Assembly (NCBI GenBank): GCA_015075185.1
Contig: JABTUW010000005.1
Span: forward strand, 62,001-126,000
DNA from: Anaerolineales bacterium
Lineage (GTDB): Bacteria; Chloroflexota; Anaerolineae; 4572-78; J111
Length of the DNA stretch: 64,000 nucleotides
Direction of reading: 5' to 3'
Below the pieces are notes generated by a model, which saw only the letters and a list, made by a program, of their open reading frames with translations, was not told the DNA's origin and made no database searches. This document shows positions 1-8,666 of this stretch, piece by piece (within the stretch, counting starts at the first letter, position 1; each line of letters starts with the position of its first letter). A program made the translations under genes and the position numbers.

Positions 1-220
1 GCGGCTCGTGGGACCAATCCTCTCCGCAAGCGAAGAACCGGATAAATGGCCGCCGCTGCTGAGTAACGTGATCGCGGATCGTCCCGCGCAGCATCGGATA
101 GCTCGCCTCAAGGACATCCAGCACCGAGCGCTGGGTAACCGGCCCTTTAACCTCAAGCTCGACCTTGCCGCTGACCCGCGCCAGCCGGCGAAGATGCGGC
201 GGCAGTATTACCCGGATCAC
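1..220 (-). CDS. MoaD/ThiS-family ubiquitin-like protein, 3' part outside window
   Basis: Reading the minus strand from a GTG at 220 gives an open frame to the window edge (73 codons). It begins VIRVILPPHLRRLAR and contains VELEVKGPVTQRSVLDVLE, then a YPMLRGTIRD-like segment. This is the pattern of the beta-grasp MoaD/ThiS family (small sulfur carriers), although the C-terminal GG tail lies outside the window. The GTG start overlaps the TGA of the upstream BNR gene (GTGA), so the two are probably translationally coupled. The BNR-MoaD pairing recurs in Chloroflexota and Actinobacteria (recollection). Its substrate and activating enzyme cannot be told from here. Confidence 0.75.
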   Translation of the reverse strand, partial: MIRVILPPHLRRLARVSGKVELEVKGPVTQRSVLDVLEASYPMLRGTIRDHVTQQRRPFIRFFACGEDWSHEP

Positions 221-1332
221 GGCAATACCTGGACTTCGACGGACAGCACGGAAGGCAGATCACGGACGATGGGCATCCAGGTGTCGCCCGAATCGGTTGA
301 GACATACACCTGCCCGCCGGTAGTGCCAAAATAAACACCGCCCGCGTCCAGCGAGTCAACTGCCAGAGCGCTGCGCAATACGTTGACATAGCAGTGGCTT
401 TGCGGTAACCCCTGGGTGAGCGCCTCCCACTCATGCCCGCCTGTCCGGCTGCGATACACCCGCAGCTTCCCATCCGGTGGATAATGTTCCGAGTCGCTCT
501 TGATGGGAATGACGTAAATGGTTTCCGGCTCGTGGGCATGCACCGCAATCGGGAAGCCGAAGTCGCTCGGCAGGTTGCCGCTGATCTCGCGCCACGACTC
601 GCCGGCATTGTCAGTGCGCATGATATCCCAGTGCTTCTGCATGAACAGCACCTCCGGGCGCGAGGGATGCATCGCCAAACCGTGAACGCAGTGACCAACC
701 TCGGCGTGGGGGTCAGGCAGCTCGTACTCGGACTTCAGACCCTGGTTCACAGGCCGCCAGGTCTCCCCGCCATCGTCGGTGCGGAACGCGCCCGCCGCCG
801 AGATAGCCACAAAAATCCGGTTGGGGTTGCCCGGATCCAGCAGGATGGTATGGAGGCACATTCCCCCGGCCCCGGGCTGCCAGAGGTGCCCCTTGACGCT
901 GCGCAGCCCCGAAAGCTCCTGCCACGTCTTCCCGCCGTCGCCGGAGCGAAACAAGGCGGCATCTTCTACCCCGGCGTAGACCGTCTCGGGATCGGCTGGC
1001 GATGGTTCGAGATACCAGACCCGCTTAAATTCCCAGGGATGCTGGCTGCCGTCATACCACTGGTGCGTACCGGGGACACCGTCGTAAGCGAATTCGTTGC
1101 CCACCGGCTCCCAGCTCTGGCCGCCATCATCGGAACGCTGGATCAACTGCCCGAACCAACCGGTGGATTGCGAGGCATACAGCCGCTTCGGGTCAGCAGG
1201 TGAGCCTTTGAGATGATAAATTTCCCAGCCTGCAAAATGGGGGCCGCTGATGTCCCACTGTTTGCGTTTCCCGTCTGAGGTCAGAATGAAGGCGCCTTTG
1301 CGGGTGCCAACCAACACGCGTACACTGCTCAT
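217..1332 (-). CDS. BNR/Asp-box beta-propeller protein (sialidase-like fold, exo-alpha-sialidase annotation likely)
   Basis: The 371-residue protein starts MSSVRVLVGTRKGAF. The start at 1332 is preferred over an upstream in-frame option because AAAGGAGAG lies about 6 nt upstream. At least five Asp-box/BNR motifs are visible (RSDDGGQSW, RSGDGGKTW, RTDDGGETW, RTDNAGESW, STDSGDTW), spaced as in a six- or seven-bladed propeller. There is no signal peptide, so it is probably cytoplasmic. I see no sialidase FRIP motif or catalytic Arg triad, so true sialidase activity is doubtful. It overlaps the MoaD-like gene by 4 nt and probably works with it. It may end the upstream catabolic operon or have its own promoter in the 233-bp gap. 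Confidence 0.8.
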   Translation of the reverse strand: MSSVRVLVGTRKGAFILTSDGKRKQWDISGPHFAGWEIYHLKGSPADPKRLYASQSTGWFGQLIQRSDDGGQSWEPVGNEFAYDGVPGTHQWYDGSQHPWEFKRVWYLEPSPADPETVYAGVEDAALFRSGDGGKTWQELSGLRSVKGHLWQPGAGGMCLHTILLDPGNPNRIFVAISAAGAFRTDDGGETWRPVNQGLKSEYELPDPHAEVGHCVHGLAMHPSRPEVLFMQKHWDIMRTDNAGESWREISGNLPSDFGFPIAVHAHEPETIYVIPIKSDSEHYPPDGKLRVYRSRTGGHEWEALTQGLPQSHCYVNVLRSALAVDSLDAGGVYFGTTGGQVYVSTDSGDTWMPIVRDLPSVLSVEVQVLP

Positions 1333-1565
1333 AGTTTGCTCTCCTTTCATTTTGGGCCAACCTGTAATAAAGGTGCTTCCTCCCCACTTGTATGGCAAAT
1401 ATCTCTGTCCTTGAGCTGCCCTTCAAAGACGATACAAATGGAGATAAGAACAAATGTGCTATTTCACCTATTATAAGCAGATAGCCCTGAAACGCAAATG
1501 AACAATAGGAGCATCCCAATTTTGGGTAACGCAGGACACGCGAAGCGGGCAACTTGTCCCACAGT

Positions 1566-2651
1566 TCATCCATATACTCCGTGCTTTTTACCCGCCTCAA
1601 TAAACGCTTGGACATTTTTCAGCGAAATCCCCTCATGAAAGGAGTGATCGGTCGCCAGGATGTAGCCGCCGCCAGGGGCGCAGGTGTGAATACAGTCCAT
1701 CACGGCGGCTTCAATCTCTTCCGGCGTGCCGTAAGGCATCACCCTGCTGGCGTCTATGTTGCCAATGAGACAAACTTTGTGGCCGTACCTGGCCTTGACC
1801 GCGCCAATATCCATTTGGGCCGTTCGCTGCAAGTTGTTTAAGCCGACAATCTCAAACTCCATGATGTCGCTCAGGATGGCGTTGATATTGCCGCAGCTAT
1901 GGAAAATGACCGGCGTACCCGTTTCGGCCAGGGTTTTGATTTCCCGGCTCAGGTAAGGCAGTACAAATTTGCGCACGTGTTCGGGCTTAAAGAACGTGCC
2001 GTTGTTAGCCCCTTGGTCATCGTGAATGCAGACCGCATCCACGCCCAACTCAATGACCCGCAGCCCTATCTCCGTCCAGAACTCGGCCGTCGTTCTGAAG
2101 ATTTCGTCCATCACCTCGGGCCAGTCGTACATGGCATAAGCCATCTGCACCAGCCCGACCAGCATCCAGGTGGTAGACATCGGCCCGCGCAGGCCGACCA
2201 CCACCCCGATTTCCTTATCCGCTTCGCGCCGGGCCTCGGCCACGGCTTCGCGGACGTACTGCAGCCGCCATTCGGCCTTGGGGTCGGGTATCGTCAGATT
2301 TTTCCAATCCTCCGGCGTTTGCACCGGATAACCCTTGGGAAAGGCCAGCGGCCAGGAGGTTTCCTCAAGCTGGTAGAGGGTGCCCCACTCGTCAATGTAA
2401 TCGTGCTCATCCAGCCACTGCCAGCGTTCAGAAGGGAGGGCATTGTACCCCCCGGCGGGAACCCAGATGGCATCAAGGTCCAATGCCTGGGCCAATTGCG
2501 CGGCCAGGCGGCCGTTGTAATAACCGGGATGCTGGCCCAAAAGGGCCTCGTAGAGGGCCGGGTTGTTGAGCCAATCAAAAATCGGCACCCGGTCCGGCTG
2601 CTGGCAGTGCAGAGCAGTCAGAAACCTCTGGCGAGGGGTCATGCTGGCCAT
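1566..2651 (-). CDS. Uroporphyrinogen decarboxylase (URO-D) superfamily protein, MtaA/methyltransferase-like (copy 1)
   Basis: 361 residues from MASMTPRQRFLTAL, a typical N-terminus for catabolic URO-D-like proteins. AAGGAGA upstream fixes the start. The protein has the (beta/alpha)8 URO-D pattern with a HxC motif (FHSCGN), the zinc-ligand signature of MtaA/CmuA-type cobamide methyltransferases; true HemE lacks it. A role in methyl transfer or demethylation of a carbon substrate is therefore more likely than heme synthesis. No corrinoid protein is encoded nearby, so the acceptor is unknown. It starts 16 nt after the stop of a second paralogue, with the SD immediately after that stop, so the two are co-translated. 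Confidence 0.8.
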   Translation of the reverse strand: MASMTPRQRFLTALHCQQPDRVPIFDWLNNPALYEALLGQHPGYYNGRLAAQLAQALDLDAIWVPAGGYNALPSERWQWLDEHDYIDEWGTLYQLEETSWPLAFPKGYPVQTPEDWKNLTIPDPKAEWRLQYVREAVAEARREADKEIGVVVGLRGPMSTTWMLVGLVQMAYAMYDWPEVMDEIFRTTAEFWTEIGLRVIELGVDAVCIHDDQGANNGTFFKPEHVRKFVLPYLSREIKTLAETGTPVIFHSCGNINAILSDIMEFEIVGLNNLQRTAQMDIGAVKARYGHKVCLIGNIDASRVMPYGTPEEIEAAVMDCIHTCAPGGGYILATDHSFHEGISLKNVQAFIEAGKKHGVYG

Positions 2652-2667
2652 AGCAATGTCTCCTTCT

Positions 2668-3837
2668 TTAATTATACCGCCCGTAATCACGGGCTGTCTG
2701 GCACATGAGTTCGATCATGCCCGGCTCCGAGTGAAAGATTTGGCCGGTGGTTCGCAGCACGTAACCGCCTCCGGCGGCGGCGGCATCAATACACCGTTTT
2801 ACTTCGTTCTGCACGACTGCGGGGTCGCCGCTTTTGAGGAGATGTTCGTTAAAACCGCCAAACAGGCACACCCGCTGCCCCACCCGCCGCTTAACGTCGG
2901 CCAGATCAAAATCACCGGAGGTCGCTTTGGAGGTGATGGTTTCCAGCGCGTCCGGGCCGGTGTCAATCATATCTTCCAGGAACTGCGTGCCTCGCCCGCA
3001 GTTGTGAAAACTGACCAGGTAGCCGGCCTCGTGCGCGGCGGCAATACACTCTTGCTCGTAAGACTGAATGAATTTACGGTAAACCTTGGGGGCAAGCCCA
3101 ACGCCAACCCAGGTTTCGTTCATCGAGATGGAATGGATACCTGTTTCCCCCAGCCGCCGGTAGAAGCCTTTGAGCCAGTCGGTGCAGATCCGCATCAGCT
3201 CATGCACAAAGCCGGGCCGGTCATAAATATCCAGTGACAGGTTGACAATTCCCCGCACCTGGGCGGCCATGTCCCAGGGGCCGGGGCAGTGGTGCAGCCA
3301 CCAGGCTTCACTGCCGACTTTCTCGACCATGCCCTTGAGGATGGTCATATCGTAGAGTTCGGCGCTGGGAAAGTAACGCAGCGCGTCCAATTTCTCTTCC
3401 GGCTTATCGCCCTTGAGCATGTAATCCTGCGACGCCGTGCCATAGCCGTCTTCGGTGCGATAGCTGTAATCTAAATCGCCGGCCGGGGTGTGAATGTGGT
3501 GCTGGTGCTCGCGCCAGCCCTCACCCCGCGCCCGCTCATAAAACGTTTCGTGCCAATCGGCGGTTTCCAGGGGACGGGGAAAGAGCATGCGCGGCCAGAT
3601 TTCCATTTCACCGATGTGCTGGCTGTAAGTGGTAATCATGGGATCAAACCCCAGGTCGGCCTGCATTTTGACAATACTGCCCAGCGGGTCGTCAATCCAC
3701 CATGCCAGCATTTCGTGCATCGTTTTGTTTTTTGGCTTAAGGGTTTGAATCAGGGGTAAGCCCAACCAGCTATGGATAGGGACCCGGTCGGGAATGCCCC
3801 GCTGGAAAGCGATACGAGTACGTTCGGCTACTTTCAT
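2668..3837 (-). CDS. URO-D superfamily protein, MtaA-like (copy 2)
   Basis: 389 residues beginning MKVAERTRIAFQRGIPDRVP. The fold signature matches copies 1 and 3, and the putative zinc motif reads FHNCGRG. The C-terminal GGGYVLRTTGQIFHSEPG segment corresponds to the family's GGGY block, where substrate-binding residues of this superfamily lie. GAGGAG sits rather far (about 12 nt) from the ATG. It lies between the IolC-like kinase and copy 1 in one minus-strand operon. It is longer and clearly diverged from the other two, so the three are not recent duplicates and may have distinct substrates. Function beyond family is inferred. Confidence 0.78.
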   Translation of the reverse strand: MKVAERTRIAFQRGIPDRVPIHSWLGLPLIQTLKPKNKTMHEMLAWWIDDPLGSIVKMQADLGFDPMITTYSQHIGEMEIWPRMLFPRPLETADWHETFYERARGEGWREHQHHIHTPAGDLDYSYRTEDGYGTASQDYMLKGDKPEEKLDALRYFPSAELYDMTILKGMVEKVGSEAWWLHHCPGPWDMAAQVRGIVNLSLDIYDRPGFVHELMRICTDWLKGFYRRLGETGIHSISMNETWVGVGLAPKVYRKFIQSYEQECIAAAHEAGYLVSFHNCGRGTQFLEDMIDTGPDALETITSKATSGDFDLADVKRRVGQRVCLFGGFNEHLLKSGDPAVVQNEVKRCIDAAAAGGGYVLRTTGQIFHSEPGMIELMCQTARDYGRYN

Positions 3838-3885
3838 CTTAAATCAACACTCCTCTCACATCAATTGACTACCGATTATCATCCG

Positions 3886-4917
3886 TTATAACCCTCCCCG
3901 CGCTTCGACAAAGGCCATGACTTCGGCAAAGGTGGGCATAAAATTGGCACAGCCATGCTGGGTAACAACAATCGCGCCGCAGGCATTGCCCAATCGCGCC
4001 GAGCGATACCAATCCCAGCCCTTGACATAGCCGCACAGAAAGCCGGCGGCAAAGGCATCGCCAGCGCCCAGGATATTGTAAATCTCGACCGGGAAGCCGG
4101 GCGCGTCAATCTGTTCGATTGGTCCATTGGCCTGAGCCAGGTGAATCCGCACGCCCGCTTCCCCTCGTTTTTGCAGCAAGGCCTTTGCCCCCAGAGAAAC
4201 TAAGGCTTGAATGGCGTTTTCGATATCGCCGCCAACCCTGGTGTCGGAAACCTGGGAGTGGGTCAGGCGCATCTGGCTGGTATCCACCAGCATCGCGGCG
4301 TTGATCTCGTCCTCTGTCCCGATGGCAATATCTACCAGCGGCAGGACCGAGCGAATCGCTACGCCAAAAGCGCGGGGATCGTGCCACTGGTCGGGCCGGA
4401 AGTCCATATCCAGCACCACTTCTGTGCCGGCCCGGCGGGCCAATTCGACGGCGAAGAGGGTAGCGCTGCGGCTGGGTTCTTTGCTCAGGTTGGTCCCCGC
4501 AAACTGAAGCAGCCGGCTGGCGGCAATCGGCGCGGCCAGCACATCGTCAATGCTCAGTTGGATGTCGGCGCAGTTTTCTCGATAGTAGACCATCGGGAAT
4601 TTGTCGGGCGGTTCGATCCCGAGCACCGTGGCCCCGGTGCGGTGGCCGGGCTTGCGGTTAATAAAGCGGGTCTCGATGCCTTCTTGCTGCAGGAAGTTGA
4701 GGATAAAATCGCCGACAGGGTCCGCGCCGAGAGCCGTGAGAAGGGCAGTTTTTAGCCCCAGGCGGCGAGCGCCGACACAGATGTTAGTAGGCGAACCACC
4801 CACGTAAGCGGCAAAACTTTTAATATCCACAAACGGCGCGCCAACCTCATTGCTGTAAAAATCAATGGTGGCCCGACCTACGTGCAGGATGTCATAAAGA
4901 CGATTTGAGTTGTCCAC
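3886..4917 (-). CDS. iolC: 5-dehydro-2-deoxygluconokinase-like PfkB sugar kinase
   Basis: 343 residues of the PfkB/ribokinase family. The N-terminal VGRATIDFYSNEVGAPF and FAAYVGGSPTNI blocks are the usual IolC signature. The ATP-binding/catalytic block reads NILGAGDAFAAGFLCGYV, with the catalytic Asp in GAGDAF. IolC phosphorylates 2-deoxy-5-keto-D-gluconate in inositol breakdown. The aldolase gene just upstream (20-bp gap) is the expected next step. Other iol genes (iolB, D, E, G) are not in the window, so the pathway may be a variant sugar route and the exact substrate is inferred. Confidence 0.85.
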   Translation of the reverse strand: MDNSNRLYDILHVGRATIDFYSNEVGAPFVDIKSFAAYVGGSPTNICVGARRLGLKTALLTALGADPVGDFILNFLQQEGIETRFINRKPGHRTGATVLGIEPPDKFPMVYYRENCADIQLSIDDVLAAPIAASRLLQFAGTNLSKEPSRSATLFAVELARRAGTEVVLDMDFRPDQWHDPRAFGVAIRSVLPLVDIAIGTEDEINAAMLVDTSQMRLTHSQVSDTRVGGDIENAIQALVSLGAKALLQKRGEAGVRIHLAQANGPIEQIDAPGFPVEIYNILGAGDAFAAGFLCGYVKGWDWYRSARLGNACGAIVVTQHGCANFMPTFAEVMAFVEARGGL

Positions 4918-4937
4918 CTTTTACTCCTGATTTTTTA

Positions 4938-5918
4938 TCAATATTGTTGAAACCAATACTCGTCCACCTGCTCAGAGATAAAATGCTGTGTCCATGGAGT
5001 CCCTTCGGTCAGGACCACCTGCTGCAGCTCCAAAAATCTCTGGCGGGCGGTGCTAGTTAAAAAGTCAGTCTGAGCGGCGCCGGTTAACCTGGCCGCTTCC
5101 TGCCAGATGGATCGCCCCCCGACAAAGCCGGAGCAGCCGGCCCGGCAGGCCACCTGGAGCTGCTGCTTGAACATTTCAAAGGATTCGCCCGCCGAAAGTA
5201 AAGTCCAGGGAATAGGCGAAGCCTCGCTCAGTTCGGCGCAGGCTTCGGCCCACACTCCCGGATCGCTGTCATAGCGAGCGTCGAGTGGAAATTCGACCTT
5301 CATCACATCCGGTCCCAGCGGACTGAGACGGCGGACCGTGTCAATGATGATCCGGCGGCGTTGGGCGGCAAACTCCGCCGAGTCTTTTTTGATTTCAGGA
5401 TTGATAGAATAGGAGATTGGCTCAAGGAAGAAGGGCATTTCAGACCGCTCGCAGTCAGCAGCGATTGAGCGAACCAGACGGTCCTGGGCCTCGGTCGCTG
5501 CGCCGGCCTCAGGGTGATAAAACAGCAGCAGTTTGATTCCGTTCACTCCCAAACGCTTAGCCTTGGCGACACTCCAGCCAGCGAGCAGGGGCGTCTGGCG
5601 ATGGTAGGGGTCGCTCAAATAGCCCTGCTCCTCCAGCGCGGCCATAGCCCCCACGTGACCGGGCAGCCGTCCAGTCGTAATGGCCCGGCCCAGGCTGTAG
5701 ACAGGGTCCAGCAGAACAGCGCTGGCTGCACCGGCCAGATGTTCAATCACGGCCAGCTTAACGCCGGTGAGTTGGCTTGGCGTCACGGCTTGAGGCGCGT
5801 CAGGAGCGATAATGGCCCGTAGGGAGTCGCGGTGATCCAGGGCCAGGATGGCGAAAACGCCTTCATTCGTCGCGCAGGCTTGCAGCCCGCGTCTTTTGCC
5901 GGGAGAAAGCTCTTTCAT
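4938..5918 (-). CDS. LacD-like class I aldolase (tagatose-1,6-bisphosphate / deoxyketogluconate-6-phosphate aldolase family)
   Basis: 326 residues. The N-terminal GLQACATNEGVFAILALDHR and the DVMKVEFPLD segment match LacD/YihT-type class I aldolases, where the Lys of this segment (K207 here) forms the Schiff base. The LEPISY segment is also family-typical. It sits between a zinc alcohol dehydrogenase (12-bp gap) and the IolC-like kinase (20-bp gap). The likely reaction is retro-aldol cleavage of the phosphorylated sugar made by that kinase, replacing IolJ. Tagatose-bisphosphate or sulfofructose-phosphate specificity cannot be excluded from sequence alone. Confidence 0.8.
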   Translation of the reverse strand: MKELSPGKRRGLQACATNEGVFAILALDHRDSLRAIIAPDAPQAVTPSQLTGVKLAVIEHLAGAASAVLLDPVYSLGRAITTGRLPGHVGAMAALEEQGYLSDPYHRQTPLLAGWSVAKAKRLGVNGIKLLLFYHPEAGAATEAQDRLVRSIAADCERSEMPFFLEPISYSINPEIKKDSAEFAAQRRRIIIDTVRRLSPLGPDVMKVEFPLDARYDSDPGVWAEACAELSEASPIPWTLLSAGESFEMFKQQLQVACRAGCSGFVGGRSIWQEAARLTGAAQTDFLTSTARQRFLELQQVVLTEGTPWTQHFISEQVDEYWFQQY

Positions 5919-5930
5919 CGTCAGACCTGC

Positions 5931-6959
5931 TTACTCGATGGGGGTTAGGATGATTTTGTGCCCCTGGCGCTGCTCGAAAAGGTTAAAGGCGTGTTGCCAC
6001 TCGCTGATGGGCATTACATTAGAAATCAGGGGGCCGACCTGCACCTGTCCGGTGGCCAGCAAGGCGACCGCCTTACGCCAGGCGCTGGGTACCGTGGCAT
6101 TGCTGCCGCTAACTTTCAGCTCCTTGTAACAGACCTGCTCCAGGTCCCAGGCGATGGGTTTGCCAAACAAGCCGACCTGGGCGTATCGCCCCTGCCGTCG
6201 GACGAGGTCCAGGCAGTGCTGGGCTGATGGAGCGGCCCCGGCGCATTCAAACACTACGTCTGCGCCCAGGCCGTTGGTCATCTCGCGGATGGTGGTCAGG
6301 GTATCGGCGGTTTGGATATTGAAGACAAAATCGGCTCCAATCTGCGCCGCTTTCTCCAGGCGGGCTTCGTCGGCGTTGGTCCCGAGGACGATCACCCTGG
6401 CCCCGGCGGCCTTGACCACCTGCATCATCAACAAACCGATGGCCCCTGGCCCCGAAATCACCGCCGTTTCGCCAGGCTCCACCCGGGTCAATTCCAGGGC
6501 GCGCACGCAGCAGGCCAGCGGCTCGGTCAAGGCTCCGGCCTGTTCATCCACGGAGTCGGGCAGGTGATGGATGTTCTGCTGGGGTACTAACAAGTACCTG
6601 GTGAAAGCGCCGTTGGCCCGGCTGCCAATCGAGCGGCGGCTGGGGCAAAGATTGATCAGCCCTTCCCGGCAAAACTGGCATTGGCCGCAAACGTAGAAGT
6701 AAGTTTCACTGGTCACCCGGTCGCCGGGGCGGCAGCTTTCTACGCCCTCGCCCACCTCGACCACGACCCCGGCTACCTCGTGGCCCATAATAACCGGGGG
6801 CGTGCTCTTAAACTCGTCGTGGTAGATGTGCAAATCGGTACCGCAGATGCCGGCGGCTTTCACTTCAATCAGGACATGCCGGGGGAGCACCTGCGGCTCC
6901 GGCGCGTCTACCAAGGCCACATTGCCTTCACCGGGTGCAATCTTAGCTACGCCTTTCAT
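5931..6959 (-). CDS. Zinc-dependent medium-chain alcohol/sugar dehydrogenase
   Basis: 342 residues from MKGVAKIAPGEGN. An upstream in-frame extension exists, but AAGGAGA about 6 nt before 6959 supports this start. Catalytic zinc ligands C39 (GICGTD) and H60/E61 (GHEV) are visible. C91, C94, C97 and C105 form the structural zinc site. The Rossmann motif is GPGAIGLLMMQ. The family covers sorbitol, threonine and polyol dehydrogenases. In this locus it probably oxidises a polyol or inositol-like hydroxyl before the kinase/aldolase steps. Its first 17 bases overlap the end of the preceding URO-D gene, indicating coupling. Confidence 0.87.
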   Translation of the reverse strand: MKGVAKIAPGEGNVALVDAPEPQVLPRHVLIEVKAAGICGTDLHIYHDEFKSTPPVIMGHEVAGVVVEVGEGVESCRPGDRVTSETYFYVCGQCQFCREGLINLCPSRRSIGSRANGAFTRYLLVPQQNIHHLPDSVDEQAGALTEPLACCVRALELTRVEPGETAVISGPGAIGLLMMQVVKAAGARVIVLGTNADEARLEKAAQIGADFVFNIQTADTLTTIREMTNGLGADVVFECAGAAPSAQHCLDLVRRQGRYAQVGLFGKPIAWDLEQVCYKELKVSGSNATVPSAWRKAVALLATGQVQVGPLISNVMPISEWQHAFNLFEQRQGHKIILTPIE

Positions 6960-8118
6960 GCATAATCTCCTTGAACCGGCTGCCGTCGGAGCGGCCTCCG
7001 TAAAGATGGGCTGCTTCGGCCATTGCCAGGATGTTTTCCGGCGGGACTTCCTGCTGGATGATGTGGACCGAGCCGATAACATACCCGCCGCCAGCAGACA
7101 GGTCCTCCACCCGTTTTTTAACTTCTTCATGCACTTCTGTGGGTGTACCAAAGGGAAGAACTCGCTGGGTGTCAACTCCGCCCCAGAAACAGATTTTGTC
7201 GCCAAATTCCCGCTTCAGCCGGCCCGTATTCATTCCGGCAGCCGAGACCTGGACCGGGTTCAGGGCATCAGCCCCCATGTCAATGATGTCGGGCAAGGCC
7301 CAGGCGATAGAGCCACAGCTATGAAAAATGATTTTTGCGGGACTGCTATCTCTGATCGCCTGCAAAATCCTGGCCTGCCTGGGTTTGATCAGTTTCCGGT
7401 AAGCCTCCGGGCTGATGAGCGGGCCGGTTTGAATAGCGATGTCGTCGCAGATTAAAACCAGGTCAATATTGTCGCCCACGGCGGGTAAGAGTTGTTCGAT
7501 CATCGCCAGGTAAATGGTGGTGATGGTGTCGAGCATGGTTTCAAAAAAGGGGAGATCAACTGCCGAATCAACTAGCCACTGCTCAAACCCCCGCGTGTTC
7601 TGGGAAATATGCACGACGGTATCGGGCAGGTCAAGACAGATGGCGCAATCGGTTTTTGCCCGTAAGTGGCGAGCAGCTTCCGCCAGTTTGGCGGCAGGGG
7701 TCAGGGCAGTCGGGTCGGGCCAGGGGTATGCGTGCAAATCGGAGATAGTTTCGGCCTGGGCCAGGCCAGGGCGGCTGACAAAGTAGAGGCCGGTGGCAGC
7801 CTGGGTCCACTCGGAACCCCACTCGTCTACCTGCACCGGGGCTGTCACTGTTTCCGGCAGAGGCCGGGGATAGGGGACATGCACCCGGCGCACATCGGTT
7901 TCCAAAAAGCGTGATGCCTCTTCCGGCAACTGCGCCCGCTGGCTGCGGCAATGGGCGATCTCGCCGGGCGTTTCCAGGTGGAGATAGCGTCTCAGTTTCT
8001 CGTAAGCGTGAATGTTGAGGCTGGTGGTCTTGATACCGCCGACATCAAAGGGGACGGCATCCGGCGTTTGATGATTTAAGGCCGCCAGCACACGCTCTCG
8101 CGGAGTCATTTTGGGCAT
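6943..8118 (-). CDS. URO-D superfamily protein, MtaA-like (copy 3)
   Basis: 391 residues from MPKMTPRERVLAALNHQ. The ATG at 8118 is chosen. A TTG at 8133 that overlaps the VOC stop (TTGA) is also possible and would add five residues. The zinc-type motif is FHSCGSIAW; the C-terminus has GGGYVIGSVHIIQ. This is the most upstream of three paralogues within 6.5 kb, separated from the others by the dehydrogenase, aldolase and kinase. As for copies 1 and 2, a demethylase/methyltransferase-like role is family inference, and the corrinoid partner is missing here. Confidence 0.78.
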   Translation of the reverse strand: MPKMTPRERVLAALNHQTPDAVPFDVGGIKTTSLNIHAYEKLRRYLHLETPGEIAHCRSQRAQLPEEASRFLETDVRRVHVPYPRPLPETVTAPVQVDEWGSEWTQAATGLYFVSRPGLAQAETISDLHAYPWPDPTALTPAAKLAEAARHLRAKTDCAICLDLPDTVVHISQNTRGFEQWLVDSAVDLPFFETMLDTITTIYLAMIEQLLPAVGDNIDLVLICDDIAIQTGPLISPEAYRKLIKPRQARILQAIRDSSPAKIIFHSCGSIAWALPDIIDMGADALNPVQVSAAGMNTGRLKREFGDKICFWGGVDTQRVLPFGTPTEVHEEVKKRVEDLSAGGGYVIGSVHIIQQEVPPENILAMAEAAHLYGGRSDGSRFKEIMHERRS

Positions 8119-8129
8119 AGTAATTTTTC

Positions 8130-8531
8130 TCAACTAAAGTTAGAGTCTTCAGAGGGGTAATGAGCCACTTCAATCAAATTCAAATCCGGGTCACGGAAGT
8201 AAACCGAGGTCATCGGCCCCAGCGCGCCGGTGCGGGTGACCGGCCCGACGATAATTTCCACGCCGCAGGCGTGCAAGTGGTCCATCACCTGGGCCAGTGG
8301 TTCCCGGCTGATAAAACATAAGTCGGCCGAACCGGGGGTGGGCCGGAAAGCTTTGGGTTCAAATTCCTGGCCTTGCTGGTGCAGGTTGATTTTCTGGGAT
8401 CCAAAGGCCAGCGCCTTCCGTCCCTGGCCAAAGGTAACCACTTCCATCCCCAGCACTCGCTCATAAAAGACACAAGTGGCTTCGATACTGGCAACGGTCA
8501 GTACGAAGTGATCCAATCGCTCCAGATACAT
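8130..8531 (-). CDS. VOC-family (glyoxalase/dioxygenase-like) metalloprotein
   Basis: 133 residues with two beta-alpha-beta-beta-beta modules. The N-terminus MYLERLDHFVLTVASIEAT supplies a likely metal His (H8). The C-terminal YFRDPDLNLIEV supplies the usual Glu. The HQQGQEFEPKA segment resembles the small glyoxalase-I/virulence-protein subfamily. Specific substrate unknown. It lies downstream of the binding-protein gene, beyond a hairpin terminator, and its stop overlaps a possible TTG start of the next gene. It may act as a lyase or isomerase on a sugar intermediate of this operon, but that is inference from position. Confidence 0.8.
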   Translation of the reverse strand: MYLERLDHFVLTVASIEATCVFYERVLGMEVVTFGQGRKALAFGSQKINLHQQGQEFEPKAFRPTPGSADLCFISREPLAQVMDHLHACGVEIIVGPVTRTGALGPMTSVYFRDPDLNLIEVAHYPSEDSNFS

Positions 8532-8589
8532 TTTTAAACCTCGGCCAGGATTCTATCACGCCGATTCCTGGCTGACAAGCCTCCAAATG

Positions 8590-8634
8590 TTAATAAAGAA
8601 GCGCGTGCCGCCTGGACGCCTGGACACGCGCTTC
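8590..8634 (-). terminator. Intrinsic terminator/attenuator after the binding-protein gene
   Basis: Perfect 10-bp stem, GAAGCGCGTG (8598-8607) with CACGCGCTTC (8625-8634). Read on the minus strand it is followed by TTTATTA. It lies 33 bp past the binding-protein stop and before the VOC gene, so it probably lets the binding protein be expressed above the downstream enzymes. Confidence 0.65.
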
Positions 8635-8666
8635 ACGACTCAAGTCATTGACCGTTCTAATCAGAA

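Noticed and set aside
433..1203. 256-codon plus-strand frame opposite the BNR gene
   Set aside because: Antisense frame caused by high GC; no start signal or family features, whereas the minus strand has clear Asp-box repeats.
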